Assembly (NCBI GenBank): GCA_002502785.1 | Contig: DAQG01000010.1 | Span: 1-19,692 of the forward strand | Direction of reading: 5' to 3' | Source of the DNA: Methanothrix harundinacea | GTDB taxonomy: Archaea; Halobacteriota; Methanosarcinia; Methanotrichales; Methanotrichaceae | DNA: 19,692 nucleotides | Shown here: positions 8,079 through 14,929 of the stretch, one piece after another | Numbering within the stretch: position 1 is the first letter of the stretch | How the letters are laid out: every line of letters begins with the position of its first letter | Translations under genes and position numbers: made by a program | The notes under the pieces: model-generated | What the model was told of the DNA's origin: nothing | The model's input: the letters and a program-made list of their open reading frames with translations, nothing else | The model's database searches: none

Positions 8079-9875
8079 TCAAAGTGCCCCTCCAAAAGCC
8101 TTCACAACTTCTTTAGAATCCCTGCCGGCTATAGCCTTACCAGTTGCATCTTCTATGGTATTAAGTAAGAGTTTAGCCCTATTCTGAATAAAGTTGAAAA
8201 AGTCATCAGATCTGATAAAGTCCGGATCAATCAAATGACTCTCAAATATCTTATCCAGCTTTTCTGGCTCAACTTTTTCCTGCTTTTGTATAGTTTGAAT
8301 GTATGTACTTGGTTTATGGCCGCCAAGAATGCGATTAGTCCTACCAGATAGAGCAGCTTTGTTGATAATGCTGTTCCACATTTCTCGTTTGAAATTCAGC
8401 TTTTCACAATAGGCAGCTGGGAAGATGTGATGAATATCAATGACACTATCGAAATAAGTGTTAAGTTCAATCGGGTCGCCGCTTATAAAATCTCTGCTAC
8501 CTTTCTTCATCAGAAGAGCCATTAGCCCTTTGTAGGCAGCACTCAACCGAGTCTGTAACGTCAACAATCTTGTGGGACTAAAATTCGAATCTCGAATCGT
8601 TGCAGGTACGTCTCCACCGTCTAACCAGTTGATGACGCCGACCATATCCAATGCATATCGGGTCTCATTGGCACCTCCGTAAAGTTCGCCAAAAACGCCA
8701 CACCAGTACCATCGGATTATCCTCTCCTTTATCGAGTCATTTTCTACCCGTTTTCCTAGATTGGCACAGATTGCTGATAGAGGAACCAGTTGCGTCTGAT
8801 AGGGAATATTTCGCTCTTCAAAGATCTTTTCTCGTGCCAATATTTTGGCAGCAGATCTCATGCCATCAACTATTATATCAGCATTTTTCTGATAATCGTC
8901 TAATGATAATTCGAGTACGTCTTTTCTTTTACAGCTCACTGCAGTTTTATCCTTTACATGTCTTTGATGGCTTGTGAGCAACGTTACTGCTGTCAAAAAC
9001 ATGCTCTCATCGATACCTTGTAAAGCGTGATGTTCTTGCAAAGATTTTTTCCGTTTTTCCCAGTCCTCACGAAGACGGTAGCCTTCGGCTGCATACGTCG
9101 CCGTCATCAGTTCAAATACTGTCAGAGACACTCCGCCCGTATTTACATTCTCAAACACCTGGCACACCGCATCTTTTGGTGTATCCTTGTTCAGTTTTAT
9201 CACGGGAACCTTATACTGCTGAAAACGAAGCCATACCTCTAATTCAAAATTACTCAAGAACTGAAATTTTTCAGGTGTATTATTAAAGTATTGCACGTAT
9301 CCCTGCTTCCATTGAGCGAAACCTTGCAGATCATAGATGAGAAGTAGCGGAAACATGCAATTTTTATATTCCATTTCACGATTGGTTAGATCGAGCTCGG
9401 TTTTCCTTCCGAAGTCACTTGTAATCTGGCGATTTTCTGGGATGGAGATGACGGCATCAAACCTGTCTGTATAAGGATCGAGACATTTTTCCATGTCGAG
9501 GTAATAAAATCGTTCTATCTCCTTCTTTTTTTCAGTTGTTGTTGGAACGGGTTTGCCGCTCAAAAAAGCCAGATAAAGGGAAGTAAGGCGTTGCTGCCCG
9601 TCTAGGACTAAAATATCAGGATTTACTTTTTGAAGTAAGGAAACACCCTCAAACGTCCTTGGAAGAAACCGGAAATTATCTCCAGTTTCCATGGTCATAA
9701 TTGCTCCAATAGGATAGGACATTGAAACGCTTGCTATCAGTGATCTGATTCGATTATCGTCCCATACCCAACCTCGCTGGAAATCCGGAAGCTGTATTTT
9801 TCCAGCGCGAATATTTGCCAGCAATTCTCCCAAGTTGGGCTCGATCGTTTCAAATGTGCTCGCAGCGTGTGTCAT
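8079..9875 (-). CDS. DUF262 + HNH (DUF1524-type) protein, GmrSD/BrxU/SspE-like
   Basis: A solitary protein of 598 residues from the ATG at 9875. The N-terminal DUF262 domain shows IQLPDFQRGWVWDDNRI and the nucleotide-hydrolysing motif DGQQRLTSLY (DGQQR at about residues 92-96). The C-terminal part has an HNH-like core, DIHHIFPAAYCEKL, with the His pair near 482-483 and asparagines downstream (SGRTNRILG). Fused DUF262 and DUF1524/HNH proteins include GmrSD, BrxU and SspE, which restrict DNA carrying or lacking base or backbone modification; by analogy this may be a modification-dependent nuclease. ATGs at 9896 and 9887 are possible, but 9875 has GGAG at 9882-9885 with a 6-base spacer. The DNA is clearly richer in A and T than both flanks, pointing to horizontal gain. 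No modification genes are nearby. Confidence 0.88.
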   Translation of the reverse strand: MTHAASTFETIEPNLGELLANIRAGKIQLPDFQRGWVWDDNRIRSLIASVSMSYPIGAIMTMETGDNFRFLPRTFEGVSLLQKVNPDILVLDGQQRLTSLYLAFLSGKPVPTTTEKKKEIERFYYLDMEKCLDPYTDRFDAVISIPENRQITSDFGRKTELDLTNREMEYKNCMFPLLLIYDLQGFAQWKQGYVQYFNNTPEKFQFLSNFELEVWLRFQQYKVPVIKLNKDTPKDAVCQVFENVNTGGVSLTVFELMTATYAAEGYRLREDWEKRKKSLQEHHALQGIDESMFLTAVTLLTSHQRHVKDKTAVSCKRKDVLELSLDDYQKNADIIVDGMRSAAKILAREKIFEERNIPYQTQLVPLSAICANLGKRVENDSIKERIIRWYWCGVFGELYGGANETRYALDMVGVINWLDGGDVPATIRDSNFSPTRLLTLQTRLSAAYKGLMALLMKKGSRDFISGDPIELNTYFDSVIDIHHIFPAAYCEKLNFKREMWNSIINKAALSGRTNRILGGHKPSTYIQTIQKQEKVEPEKLDKIFESHLIDPDFIRSDDFFNFIQNRAKLLLNTIEDATGKAIAGRDSKEVVKAFGGAL

Positions 9876-10001
9876 ATTATACTCCATCCAATTCATAAAT
9901 CATGACGTGGTCCATTTGAGGGCTGTAAAACTCTTCAAGCTTGCTCAACGAACGATAAGGACAACTTTATGAAAAAGGTTTTGATAGGATACAACGGAAA
10001 T

Positions 10002-10016
10002 TTTCAAAATTTGAAA
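10002..10016. terminator. 15-bp palindrome beyond a stop codon
   Basis: TTTCAAAATTTGAAA has perfect 7-bp arms around one base and begins two bases beyond the stop codon of the minus-strand gene at 10018. It could be part of a terminator for that gene, or an operator upstream of the DUF262 gene, whose start is about 127 bases further on. Confidence 0.35.
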
Positions 10017-10017
10017 C

Positions 10018-10653
10018 TCACAGCTCGATCCTTTCCGACTCCGAGCTCACTTCCATGATCTCGCCTTCCCCCTCATCTCCGGGGAGCTTGACGTGAATCG
10101 AATTGATCAGGCTCTCGGTCAGCTCCACTGACGCCTCCGAGGCTATGGTGCAGTCGACCTGGGCGTACAGCGTCCCGTTGACATCGTGGATGTCGGGCCA
10201 GTAGACGACACAGAAGAGGGTCAGGCCGCTGGACCGCTCGCCGAGGCCCAAAATCGCGGGCTTTCCGTCGATGTCCACCTCGTGGGTCTGGATGTTCGTG
10301 CAACCGGCGTTGTTGAGGTAAGAGGTCGCCGTTCTCCTGGTGAGAGAGCTGGTCGCCTTCATCGGGACCCCGTAATCGGTGAGGGCAATCATCATCACCC
10401 GATCACCTTGGATCCAGCATACATTAGAGGGGTACTCCTCGCCATCGACGGTGGCGTAGGGCACCTCTTCGAATTCGAGTTCGTATCCGGTGTAGGTCCC
10501 AAGATCGAAGGACACTTCGTACTCGCCCAGAGATACCGTCTCCTCTGCGGCCAGGGCCGACGCCGCGAGAAAAACCAGCAGAGAGACCAGAGCCAAACTC
10601 ACCATGGAACCCGGCTTCGAACAAGACTTCAAACCCCGAAACAATCCCGTCAT
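10018..10653 (-). CDS. Exported hypothetical protein
   Basis: A 211-residue protein with a Sec signal (hydrophobic core LALVSLLVFLAASALA, about residues 20-35; cleavage after ALA likely). The mature part is mostly beta-like: VSLGEYEVSFDLGTYTGYEL, later VDIDGKPAILGLGE, then YAQVDCTIASEASVELTESL and an acidic Glu/Ser-rich tail. It has three mature-part cysteines in distinct segments. No enzyme motif or known domain was recognised. The ATG at 10653 has GGAAGTGAG a few bases upstream; an internal ATG at residue 17 (10605) would give a shorter signal peptide. A TATA element and a 12-bp palindrome lie just upstream. Probably a surface or periplasm-like-space protein; function unknown. Confidence 0.72.
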   Translation of the reverse strand: MTGLFRGLKSCSKPGSMVSLALVSLLVFLAASALAAEETVSLGEYEVSFDLGTYTGYELEFEEVPYATVDGEEYPSNVCWIQGDRVMMIALTDYGVPMKATSSLTRRTATSYLNNAGCTNIQTHEVDIDGKPAILGLGERSSGLTLFCVVYWPDIHDVNGTLYAQVDCTIASEASVELTESLINSIHVKLPGDEGEGEIMEVSSESERIEL

Positions 10654-10681
10654 CGAAATCTCACTTCCATTTGCCGAGACC

Positions 10682-10693
10682 CGGATTAATCCG
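10682..10693. promoter_or_regulatory. 12-bp perfect palindrome, possible operator
   Basis: CGGATTAATCCG is its own reverse complement. It sits between the TATA box at 10699-10706 and the start of the minus-strand exported protein, just upstream of the predicted start of transcription near 10676, where a bound dimeric repressor would block initiation. Confidence 0.4.
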
Positions 10694-10698
10694 CATCT

Positions 10699-10706
10699 TT
10701 TATAAA
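10699..10706. promoter_or_regulatory. Symmetric TATA box (TTTATAAA)
   Basis: TTTATAAA is palindromic, so it could serve either strand. On the minus strand it would start transcription near 10676, about 24 bases before the ATG of the exported protein. On the plus strand it would start near 10729 and give the aminotransferase a leader of about 150 bases carrying the repeat array. Confidence 0.45.
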
Positions 10707-10780
10707 TGTTATATCAGAGACTCCATCATACCTGATAATCAACATAATTGATCCTGTCTATCCGATCGATTCGGTAGATC

Positions 10781-10860
10781 CTGTCGATCTGATAGGTACT
10801 GTCGATCTGATAGGTACTGTCGATCTGATAGGTACTGTCGATCTGATAGGTACTGTCGAG
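10781..10860 (+). repeat. 18-bp tandem repeat array (four perfect copies plus 7-base partial)
   Basis: The unit ctgtcgatctgataggta occurs perfectly at 10781, 10799, 10817 and 10835, followed by a partial ctgtcga at 10853. Before it, 10754-10780 holds diverged copies sharing ctgtc and gat motifs. The plus-strand frame read from 10783 stays open through the array (repeating VDLIGT) and ends at a TAA at 10903, but it has no ATG, GTG or TTG start, so it is unlikely to be a gene. The array ends 16 bases before the aminotransferase start. Confidence 0.9.
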
Positions 10861-10876
10861 CCTATAAAGCTGGAAG

Positions 10877-12190
10877 ATGGAGTCGAGAAAGATGACCCTT
10901 CATAAACACGTCAGCCTCAACATCAACGTCCGGGGAGTCGAGCCCTCCGCGACCCTCGCTATCAACGAGAGGTGCAAGCTGCTCCAGAGCCAGGGGCAGA
11001 GCGTCTACAACCTCGGCCTCGGCCAGTCGCCCTTCCCGGTCCCAACCCCGGTGGTCAACGCCCTGCGGCTCTACGCCTCCGAGAAGGACTACCTCCCGGT
11101 GAGAGGGCTTCCAGCCCTGAAAGAGGCGGTGGCAGACTTTCACCGGCGTAAGGACAACGTCAACGCCAGCGCCGATAACGTCATCGTCGGCCCAGGCTCT
11201 AAAGAGCTGATGCTCATCCTTCAGCTCGTCTACTACGGCGAGATCATCGTCCCCACCCCGGCCTGGGTATCCTATGTTCCCCAGGCCCAGATCCTGGGGA
11301 AGAAGGTCCGTCTCCTCCACACCACCTTCGATGAGAAGTGGCACATAACCTCCGATAGGCTGGCCCGGTTCCTGGAGAGCGAGCAGGACGTCTATCGCCC
11401 CCGAATCCTGATCCTCAACTACCCCGGAAACCCCGACGGCCTCACCTACACCTCAGACGAACTGAAGGATATCGCCGACGTGGCGAGAGAGTACGAGGTC
11501 ATCCTCCTCTCCGACGAGATCTACGGCCAGCTCCACCATCGGGGCGAGCACGTCTCAGTGGCCCGCTTCTACCCTGAGGGGACGATCATAAGCTCGGGCC
11601 TCTCGAAGTGGTGCGGCGCCGGAGGCTGGAGGCTTGGCACCTTCACCTTCCCGCCGGACCTCGACTGGCTCCTGGAGGCGATGGCCACCGTAGCCAGCGA
11701 GACCTACACCGCCGTCTCCGCCCCGATCCAGTTCGCCGCGGTCCACGCCTTCCGGGGCGGAATCGCCATGGAGAGATACCTCTGGCACGCACGAAGGATC
11801 CTTTCGACCTTGGGCTCCGAGTTTCAGAGAATCCTCGCCGAAGGAGGCATCAGGGTCCACGCTCCCGAGGGCGGGTTCTACCTCTTCCTCGACTTCTCGC
11901 CCATGGCCGAAGCCCTATCGAAACGGGGGATAAAAGATGGTGTCACCCTCTGCGAGCGGCTCCTAGCGGATAAGGGCGTAGCCATCCTTCCGGGAATGGC
12001 CTTCGGTCGACCGTCTCACGAGCTGACTGCCAGGGTTGCCTACGTGAACTTCGACGGCTCTAAAGCCCTCGCCGCCAGCGAGACGATCCCTCTGCACCAG
12101 AAGCTCCCCGAGGACTTCATATCTCAGATCTGCGGAGAGACTATCAGCGCAGCCCAGGAGATCGTCGGCTGGCTGTCAGAAGAGAGCTGA
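10877..12190 (+). CDS. Class I/II PLP-dependent aminotransferase
   Basis: A fold-type I PLP enzyme of 437 residues. Landmarks in order: YNLGLGQSPFPVP near the N-terminus (substrate side), VGPGSKELM, NYPGNPDG at 181-188, D213 in LLSDEIYGQ (pyridine-nitrogen contact), the Schiff-base lysine K244 in SSGLSKWCGAGGWRLG, and R386 in ARVAYVNF (substrate carboxylate). This is the aspartate/aromatic aminotransferase pattern; the amino donor cannot be read from sequence. DapF lies 4 kb away, but the enzyme is not clearly a DapL. Two starts compete: ATG 10877, with GGAAG almost touching it, and ATG 10892 (residue 6), which has GGAG 9 bases upstream; the second looks better spaced. It is convergent with secD and may be transcribed through the 18-bp repeat array. 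Confidence 0.9.
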   Translation: MESRKMTLHKHVSLNINVRGVEPSATLAINERCKLLQSQGQSVYNLGLGQSPFPVPTPVVNALRLYASEKDYLPVRGLPALKEAVADFHRRKDNVNASADNVIVGPGSKELMLILQLVYYGEIIVPTPAWVSYVPQAQILGKKVRLLHTTFDEKWHITSDRLARFLESEQDVYRPRILILNYPGNPDGLTYTSDELKDIADVAREYEVILLSDEIYGQLHHRGEHVSVARFYPEGTIISSGLSKWCGAGGWRLGTFTFPPDLDWLLEAMATVASETYTAVSAPIQFAAVHAFRGGIAMERYLWHARRILSTLGSEFQRILAEGGIRVHAPEGGFYLFLDFSPMAEALSKRGIKDGVTLCERLLADKGVAILPGMAFGRPSHELTARVAYVNFDGSKALAASETIPLHQKLPEDFISQICGETISAAQEIVGWLSEES

Positions 12191-12223
12191 TAAGACGGAA
12201 AACGAATATCTCAAACGATAGCG

Positions 12224-12244
12224 AAAAAAGCCGAGAGAAAAAAA
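12224..12244 (-). terminator. Oligo-T tracts after secD
   Basis: Two A-runs on the plus strand (A6 at 12224-12229, A7 at 12238-12244) read as T-runs on the minus strand, downstream of secD. They are in the right place to end the secF-secD transcript before it runs into the aminotransferase. Confidence 0.45.
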
Positions 12245-12307
12245 TGACGAGATGACAGGGGATGGGACGGGAAGACCCTCGCCCCCATCCCCCCGGCCGA
12301 AAGTTGC

Positions 12308-12313
12308 TTTTTT
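12308..12313 (+). terminator. Oligo-T tract after the aminotransferase
   Basis: T6 followed by ccttt on the plus strand, about 118 bases past the aminotransferase stop and just before the end of convergent secD. A plausible oligo-T terminator. Confidence 0.35.
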
Positions 12314-12317
12314 CCTT

Positions 12318-13946
12318 TCACTCGCCGCCCTGCATGATCCTGCCTATGATCCTGCCGTAGGCGGGCCTTGCTATGAAGACGCCGATGAGAACGCCAGCTA
12401 TGGTTATCAGGGCGAAGCTCTTGAAGGCTCCAAAGCCCATCCCGAATAACGGCAGCATCGCGACGATGGTGGTCGCAGCCGCGGCCATGATTATTCCGAA
12501 GGCGCTGGATAACCTTGCAAGATAGATCTTGTCGCTGGGCATCTTACCCTCGTAGAGAAGCTCGTCGGTGATTATGACGAGGTGGTCTACTCCGGTCCCT
12601 ATGACGGCGATGATCCCTGCGATGCTGACCAGGTCAAGCTGCCACTTGAGGAGGGCTGCGAGAGCCAGCATCATCAGAACCTCGCTGAAGGAGGTTGCCA
12701 CCATCGGGATGACGATCTTAGGCTCGCGGTACCTGAAGTATATCACAAGGCCCACCGCCAGAATCGCCATAATGCCCGCTATGAGAACCTGTTTTTTGAA
12801 CTGGTCTCCGAGGGCCGCCGTCACCTGGCCAGAGCCGATGATCTCGACGTTCACGGGCAGAGCCCCTTCTCTCAGATGGATGTAGAGCTCGTGAGCTCTC
12901 TGGCTGTCGCCTCCGATCTGGGCCACCATATTTCTCATGGGAGCCACTTCGAGGCTTGCCGCCAGGTCCTGGGCTAGAGGCGCCGAGAATATCAGCTCAT
13001 TGTCCAGGTGCATCGATATCTCGTGGTCCATCCTGTTCCTGGTTGCTCCGGTATCGACTGCCGCCTTCTGGAAGGCAAGGGCACCCTCCTCCGATAGGGT
13101 GAAGGGCACTCCCCAGTTTCCGGTCTGGTCACCGGAGGGGAGGGAGACGTCCACGATCTCGTCTCCGTAGAGGACGTGCATCGACTCGTTGCCGGTCGTC
13201 TGGATCCTGATCTCGAAGACGCCGGGCTTGCCCACTATCTCCTGGGCGTCGGCGACGCTCACGCCAGCCAGATCTATGAGGATGAACTTGTTGTCAACGA
13301 CCCGGACCTTAATGTCCTGAAGACCGAGACGGTTCAGCTTCCTGTCCAGGACCTGTTTCGTCTCGTCCACCGTCTCCTCGGTCACTCCCTCTGAGAAACC
13401 GGCATCGCCCGAGGCGAGAGTTCCGCCAACCTCTCCGAGGATCGTCTCAAGAGACTCCCTGGTGACGTTCGTTCTGACTTCGAAGGATAGGGGATCTGAC
13501 CCCAGGTACTTCACGTCAGAGTCGAGGGAGGCCTCGAGATAGTTCATGATAACACCGACCGGTGAGGCCTCGATGGTGATCTTGGTGGCGTTGCCTCTAG
13601 GGGTCACAGTGGCCTGGGGATAGCCCAGATCCTCGGCCAGGGTCTTAGAAGCCCTGCCCTCAACGGTGATCTGGTAGTCGGTGCTCCCGGGACGCCACTC
13701 AACCTCGACGGGCCTTTCGAGAGCGTCACCGAACTGCTTGTCCAGGATGTTTATCGGATCGACCTGGGGCTGTACTATGGCGCCCTGAAGTTTCAGCTGG
13801 AGCCAGGACCCGCCCTCGAGGTCCAGGCCGTACTTGAGCCTCGAATGAAGACCCCCGTCGCCAGGAATCGGAGCGAGGATTATAAGCGCTGCAGCCACGG
13901 CCACGAAGAATATTACAACTCTTGGATCTTTGGTTATCTCTGTCAT
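12318..13946 (-). CDS. secD: Protein-export membrane protein SecD
   Basis: A 542-residue archaeal SecD. It has one N-terminal membrane segment (about residues 9-27), the SecD signature GLDLEGG at 40-46 at the start of a large extracytoplasmic domain, and a C-terminal block of about 170 residues with five membrane segments, including GIMAILAVGLVIYF, VSIAGIIAVIGTGVDHLVII and the final FALITIAGVLIGVFIA. With SecF it forms the complex that helps SecYEG by using the proton gradient during late translocation and release. The start is set by ATGA: secF's TGA and this ATG (13946) overlap by four bases, and GGAGG lies 8 bases upstream. A longer reading from 13994 would run back into secF and is unlikely. 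Confidence 0.95.
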   Translation of the reverse strand: MTEITKDPRVVIFFVAVAAALIILAPIPGDGGLHSRLKYGLDLEGGSWLQLKLQGAIVQPQVDPINILDKQFGDALERPVEVEWRPGSTDYQITVEGRASKTLAEDLGYPQATVTPRGNATKITIEASPVGVIMNYLEASLDSDVKYLGSDPLSFEVRTNVTRESLETILGEVGGTLASGDAGFSEGVTEETVDETKQVLDRKLNRLGLQDIKVRVVDNKFILIDLAGVSVADAQEIVGKPGVFEIRIQTTGNESMHVLYGDEIVDVSLPSGDQTGNWGVPFTLSEEGALAFQKAAVDTGATRNRMDHEISMHLDNELIFSAPLAQDLAASLEVAPMRNMVAQIGGDSQRAHELYIHLREGALPVNVEIIGSGQVTAALGDQFKKQVLIAGIMAILAVGLVIYFRYREPKIVIPMVATSFSEVLMMLALAALLKWQLDLVSIAGIIAVIGTGVDHLVIITDELLYEGKMPSDKIYLARLSSAFGIIMAAAATTIVAMLPLFGMGFGAFKSFALITIAGVLIGVFIARPAYGRIIGRIMQGGE

Positions 13947-14836
13947 CGTCTCTGCCTCCGGGCTACCGACTTTTTGGGACGGGCCAGGTACCATCGAAGG
14001 GCATTGGAGTTCATGACCCAGGTGTTCATAAGACCCGCAAGAAGGCCGAAGATCAGCACTATCGATATGTCGAAGAGTATATTGATCTGGGTGAAGGATG
14101 ATGATACGAGATAGGAGAAGGCTGAGACGAGAAAGAGCGCAAAGATGGCGCTAAAGGTGGTGCTGGTCATGGCGATGCCGGTCCTGAAGGCCCCAAGGAT
14201 CTTCTCCTCGGTCTTTCCCTTCCGCTTAAGAACCCTGTTGTTGAGCAGGATGTTGCTGTCCACCGAGTAGCCTATCAGCATCAAAAGGGCGGCCACGGTA
14301 CCCAGGGAGAGCTTGACCCCCGTTACGTCCATACAGGCCGCGGTTATCATGATGTCTGAAAAGGCGGCCAGAATTACCGTGAGGGCGACGAAGGGCGTCC
14401 TGAATATCAGGAATACGACCACCGCCATGAACAGGAAGGATAGCGGGATATAGGTCTTGGCCTGCTCCTGGAGCCGCGTGCTGTAGACCGGCCCCATGTA
14501 CTTGATCTCAGGGTCCTGGTATTCAGCGTCGATCATAGCCGAAAGCTGCCTGTATTCGGCGTCGTCCATGGGCCCCATCTGGATCATGTACCTGTGGCCC
14601 ACGTCTCTTATGTCAAGCACCGGGTAGGCTGCAAGCTTTGCTGCTATCTCTCCTTCCGATTCGACGACGGGAACTGTGACTATGGTGCCTCCCGTGAACT
14701 CGACCCCCAGGTTCACGGGCGATCCCGTCTTTATGTAAGTAAAGCCCAGGATGGAGAGCGCCACCGCCAGCACGGCGAGGGATATCGCCACCATCTTCCT
14801 GGGTTCGTATTTAGAGATGAAGGTCTCTGGATCCAT
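13943..14836 (-). CDS. secF: Protein-export membrane protein SecF
   Basis: A 297-residue archaeal SecF with an N-terminal membrane segment (about residues 15-35), the SecF signature GVEFTGG at 44-50, an extracytoplasmic P1-like part to about 135, and five further membrane segments from about 138 to 285, including the typical LIGYSVDSNILLNNRVL turn and a basic C-terminal tail (RPKKSVARRQRR). The gene order secF then secD, with overlapping ATGA, implies translational coupling and fixed stoichiometry. ATG 14836 is chosen because AGAGGAT sits 7-8 bases upstream; the longer reading from 14869 has no such site and would add a polar extension before the first membrane helix. It follows hps-rraA on the same strand after 93 bases. 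Confidence 0.95.
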   Translation of the reverse strand: MDPETFISKYEPRKMVAISLAVLAVALSILGFTYIKTGSPVNLGVEFTGGTIVTVPVVESEGEIAAKLAAYPVLDIRDVGHRYMIQMGPMDDAEYRQLSAMIDAEYQDPEIKYMGPVYSTRLQEQAKTYIPLSFLFMAVVVFLIFRTPFVALTVILAAFSDIMITAACMDVTGVKLSLGTVAALLMLIGYSVDSNILLNNRVLKRKGKTEEKILGAFRTGIAMTSTTFSAIFALFLVSAFSYLVSSSFTQINILFDISIVLIFGLLAGLMNTWVMNSNALRWYLARPKKSVARRQRR

Positions 14837-14929
14837 ACAAGTATCCTCTTTCGCGTCAACCGCATTCAACGTATTTACGGATTGTCATTTATCGCCTTTT
14901 TTTCATAAACTCGGATCGGCGAGGGTCGG

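Noticed and set aside
10781..10860. CRISPR array
   Set aside because: The copies are directly tandem with no spacers and only 18 bp long.
10690..10905. Open frame through the 18-bp repeats as a repeat protein (VDLIGT)n
   Set aside because: There is no ATG, GTG or TTG start in frame, and the frame overlaps the aminotransferase start.
10877..12190. DapL (LL-diaminopimelate aminotransferase) partner for dapF
   Set aside because: Motifs fit class I aminotransferases in general, and it is 4 kb away on a separate transcript; nothing specific to DapL was recognised.
13947..13994. Longer SecD start at 13994
   Set aside because: It would overlap secF by 52 bases; the ATGA overlap with GGAGG 8 bases upstream at 13946 is far better.
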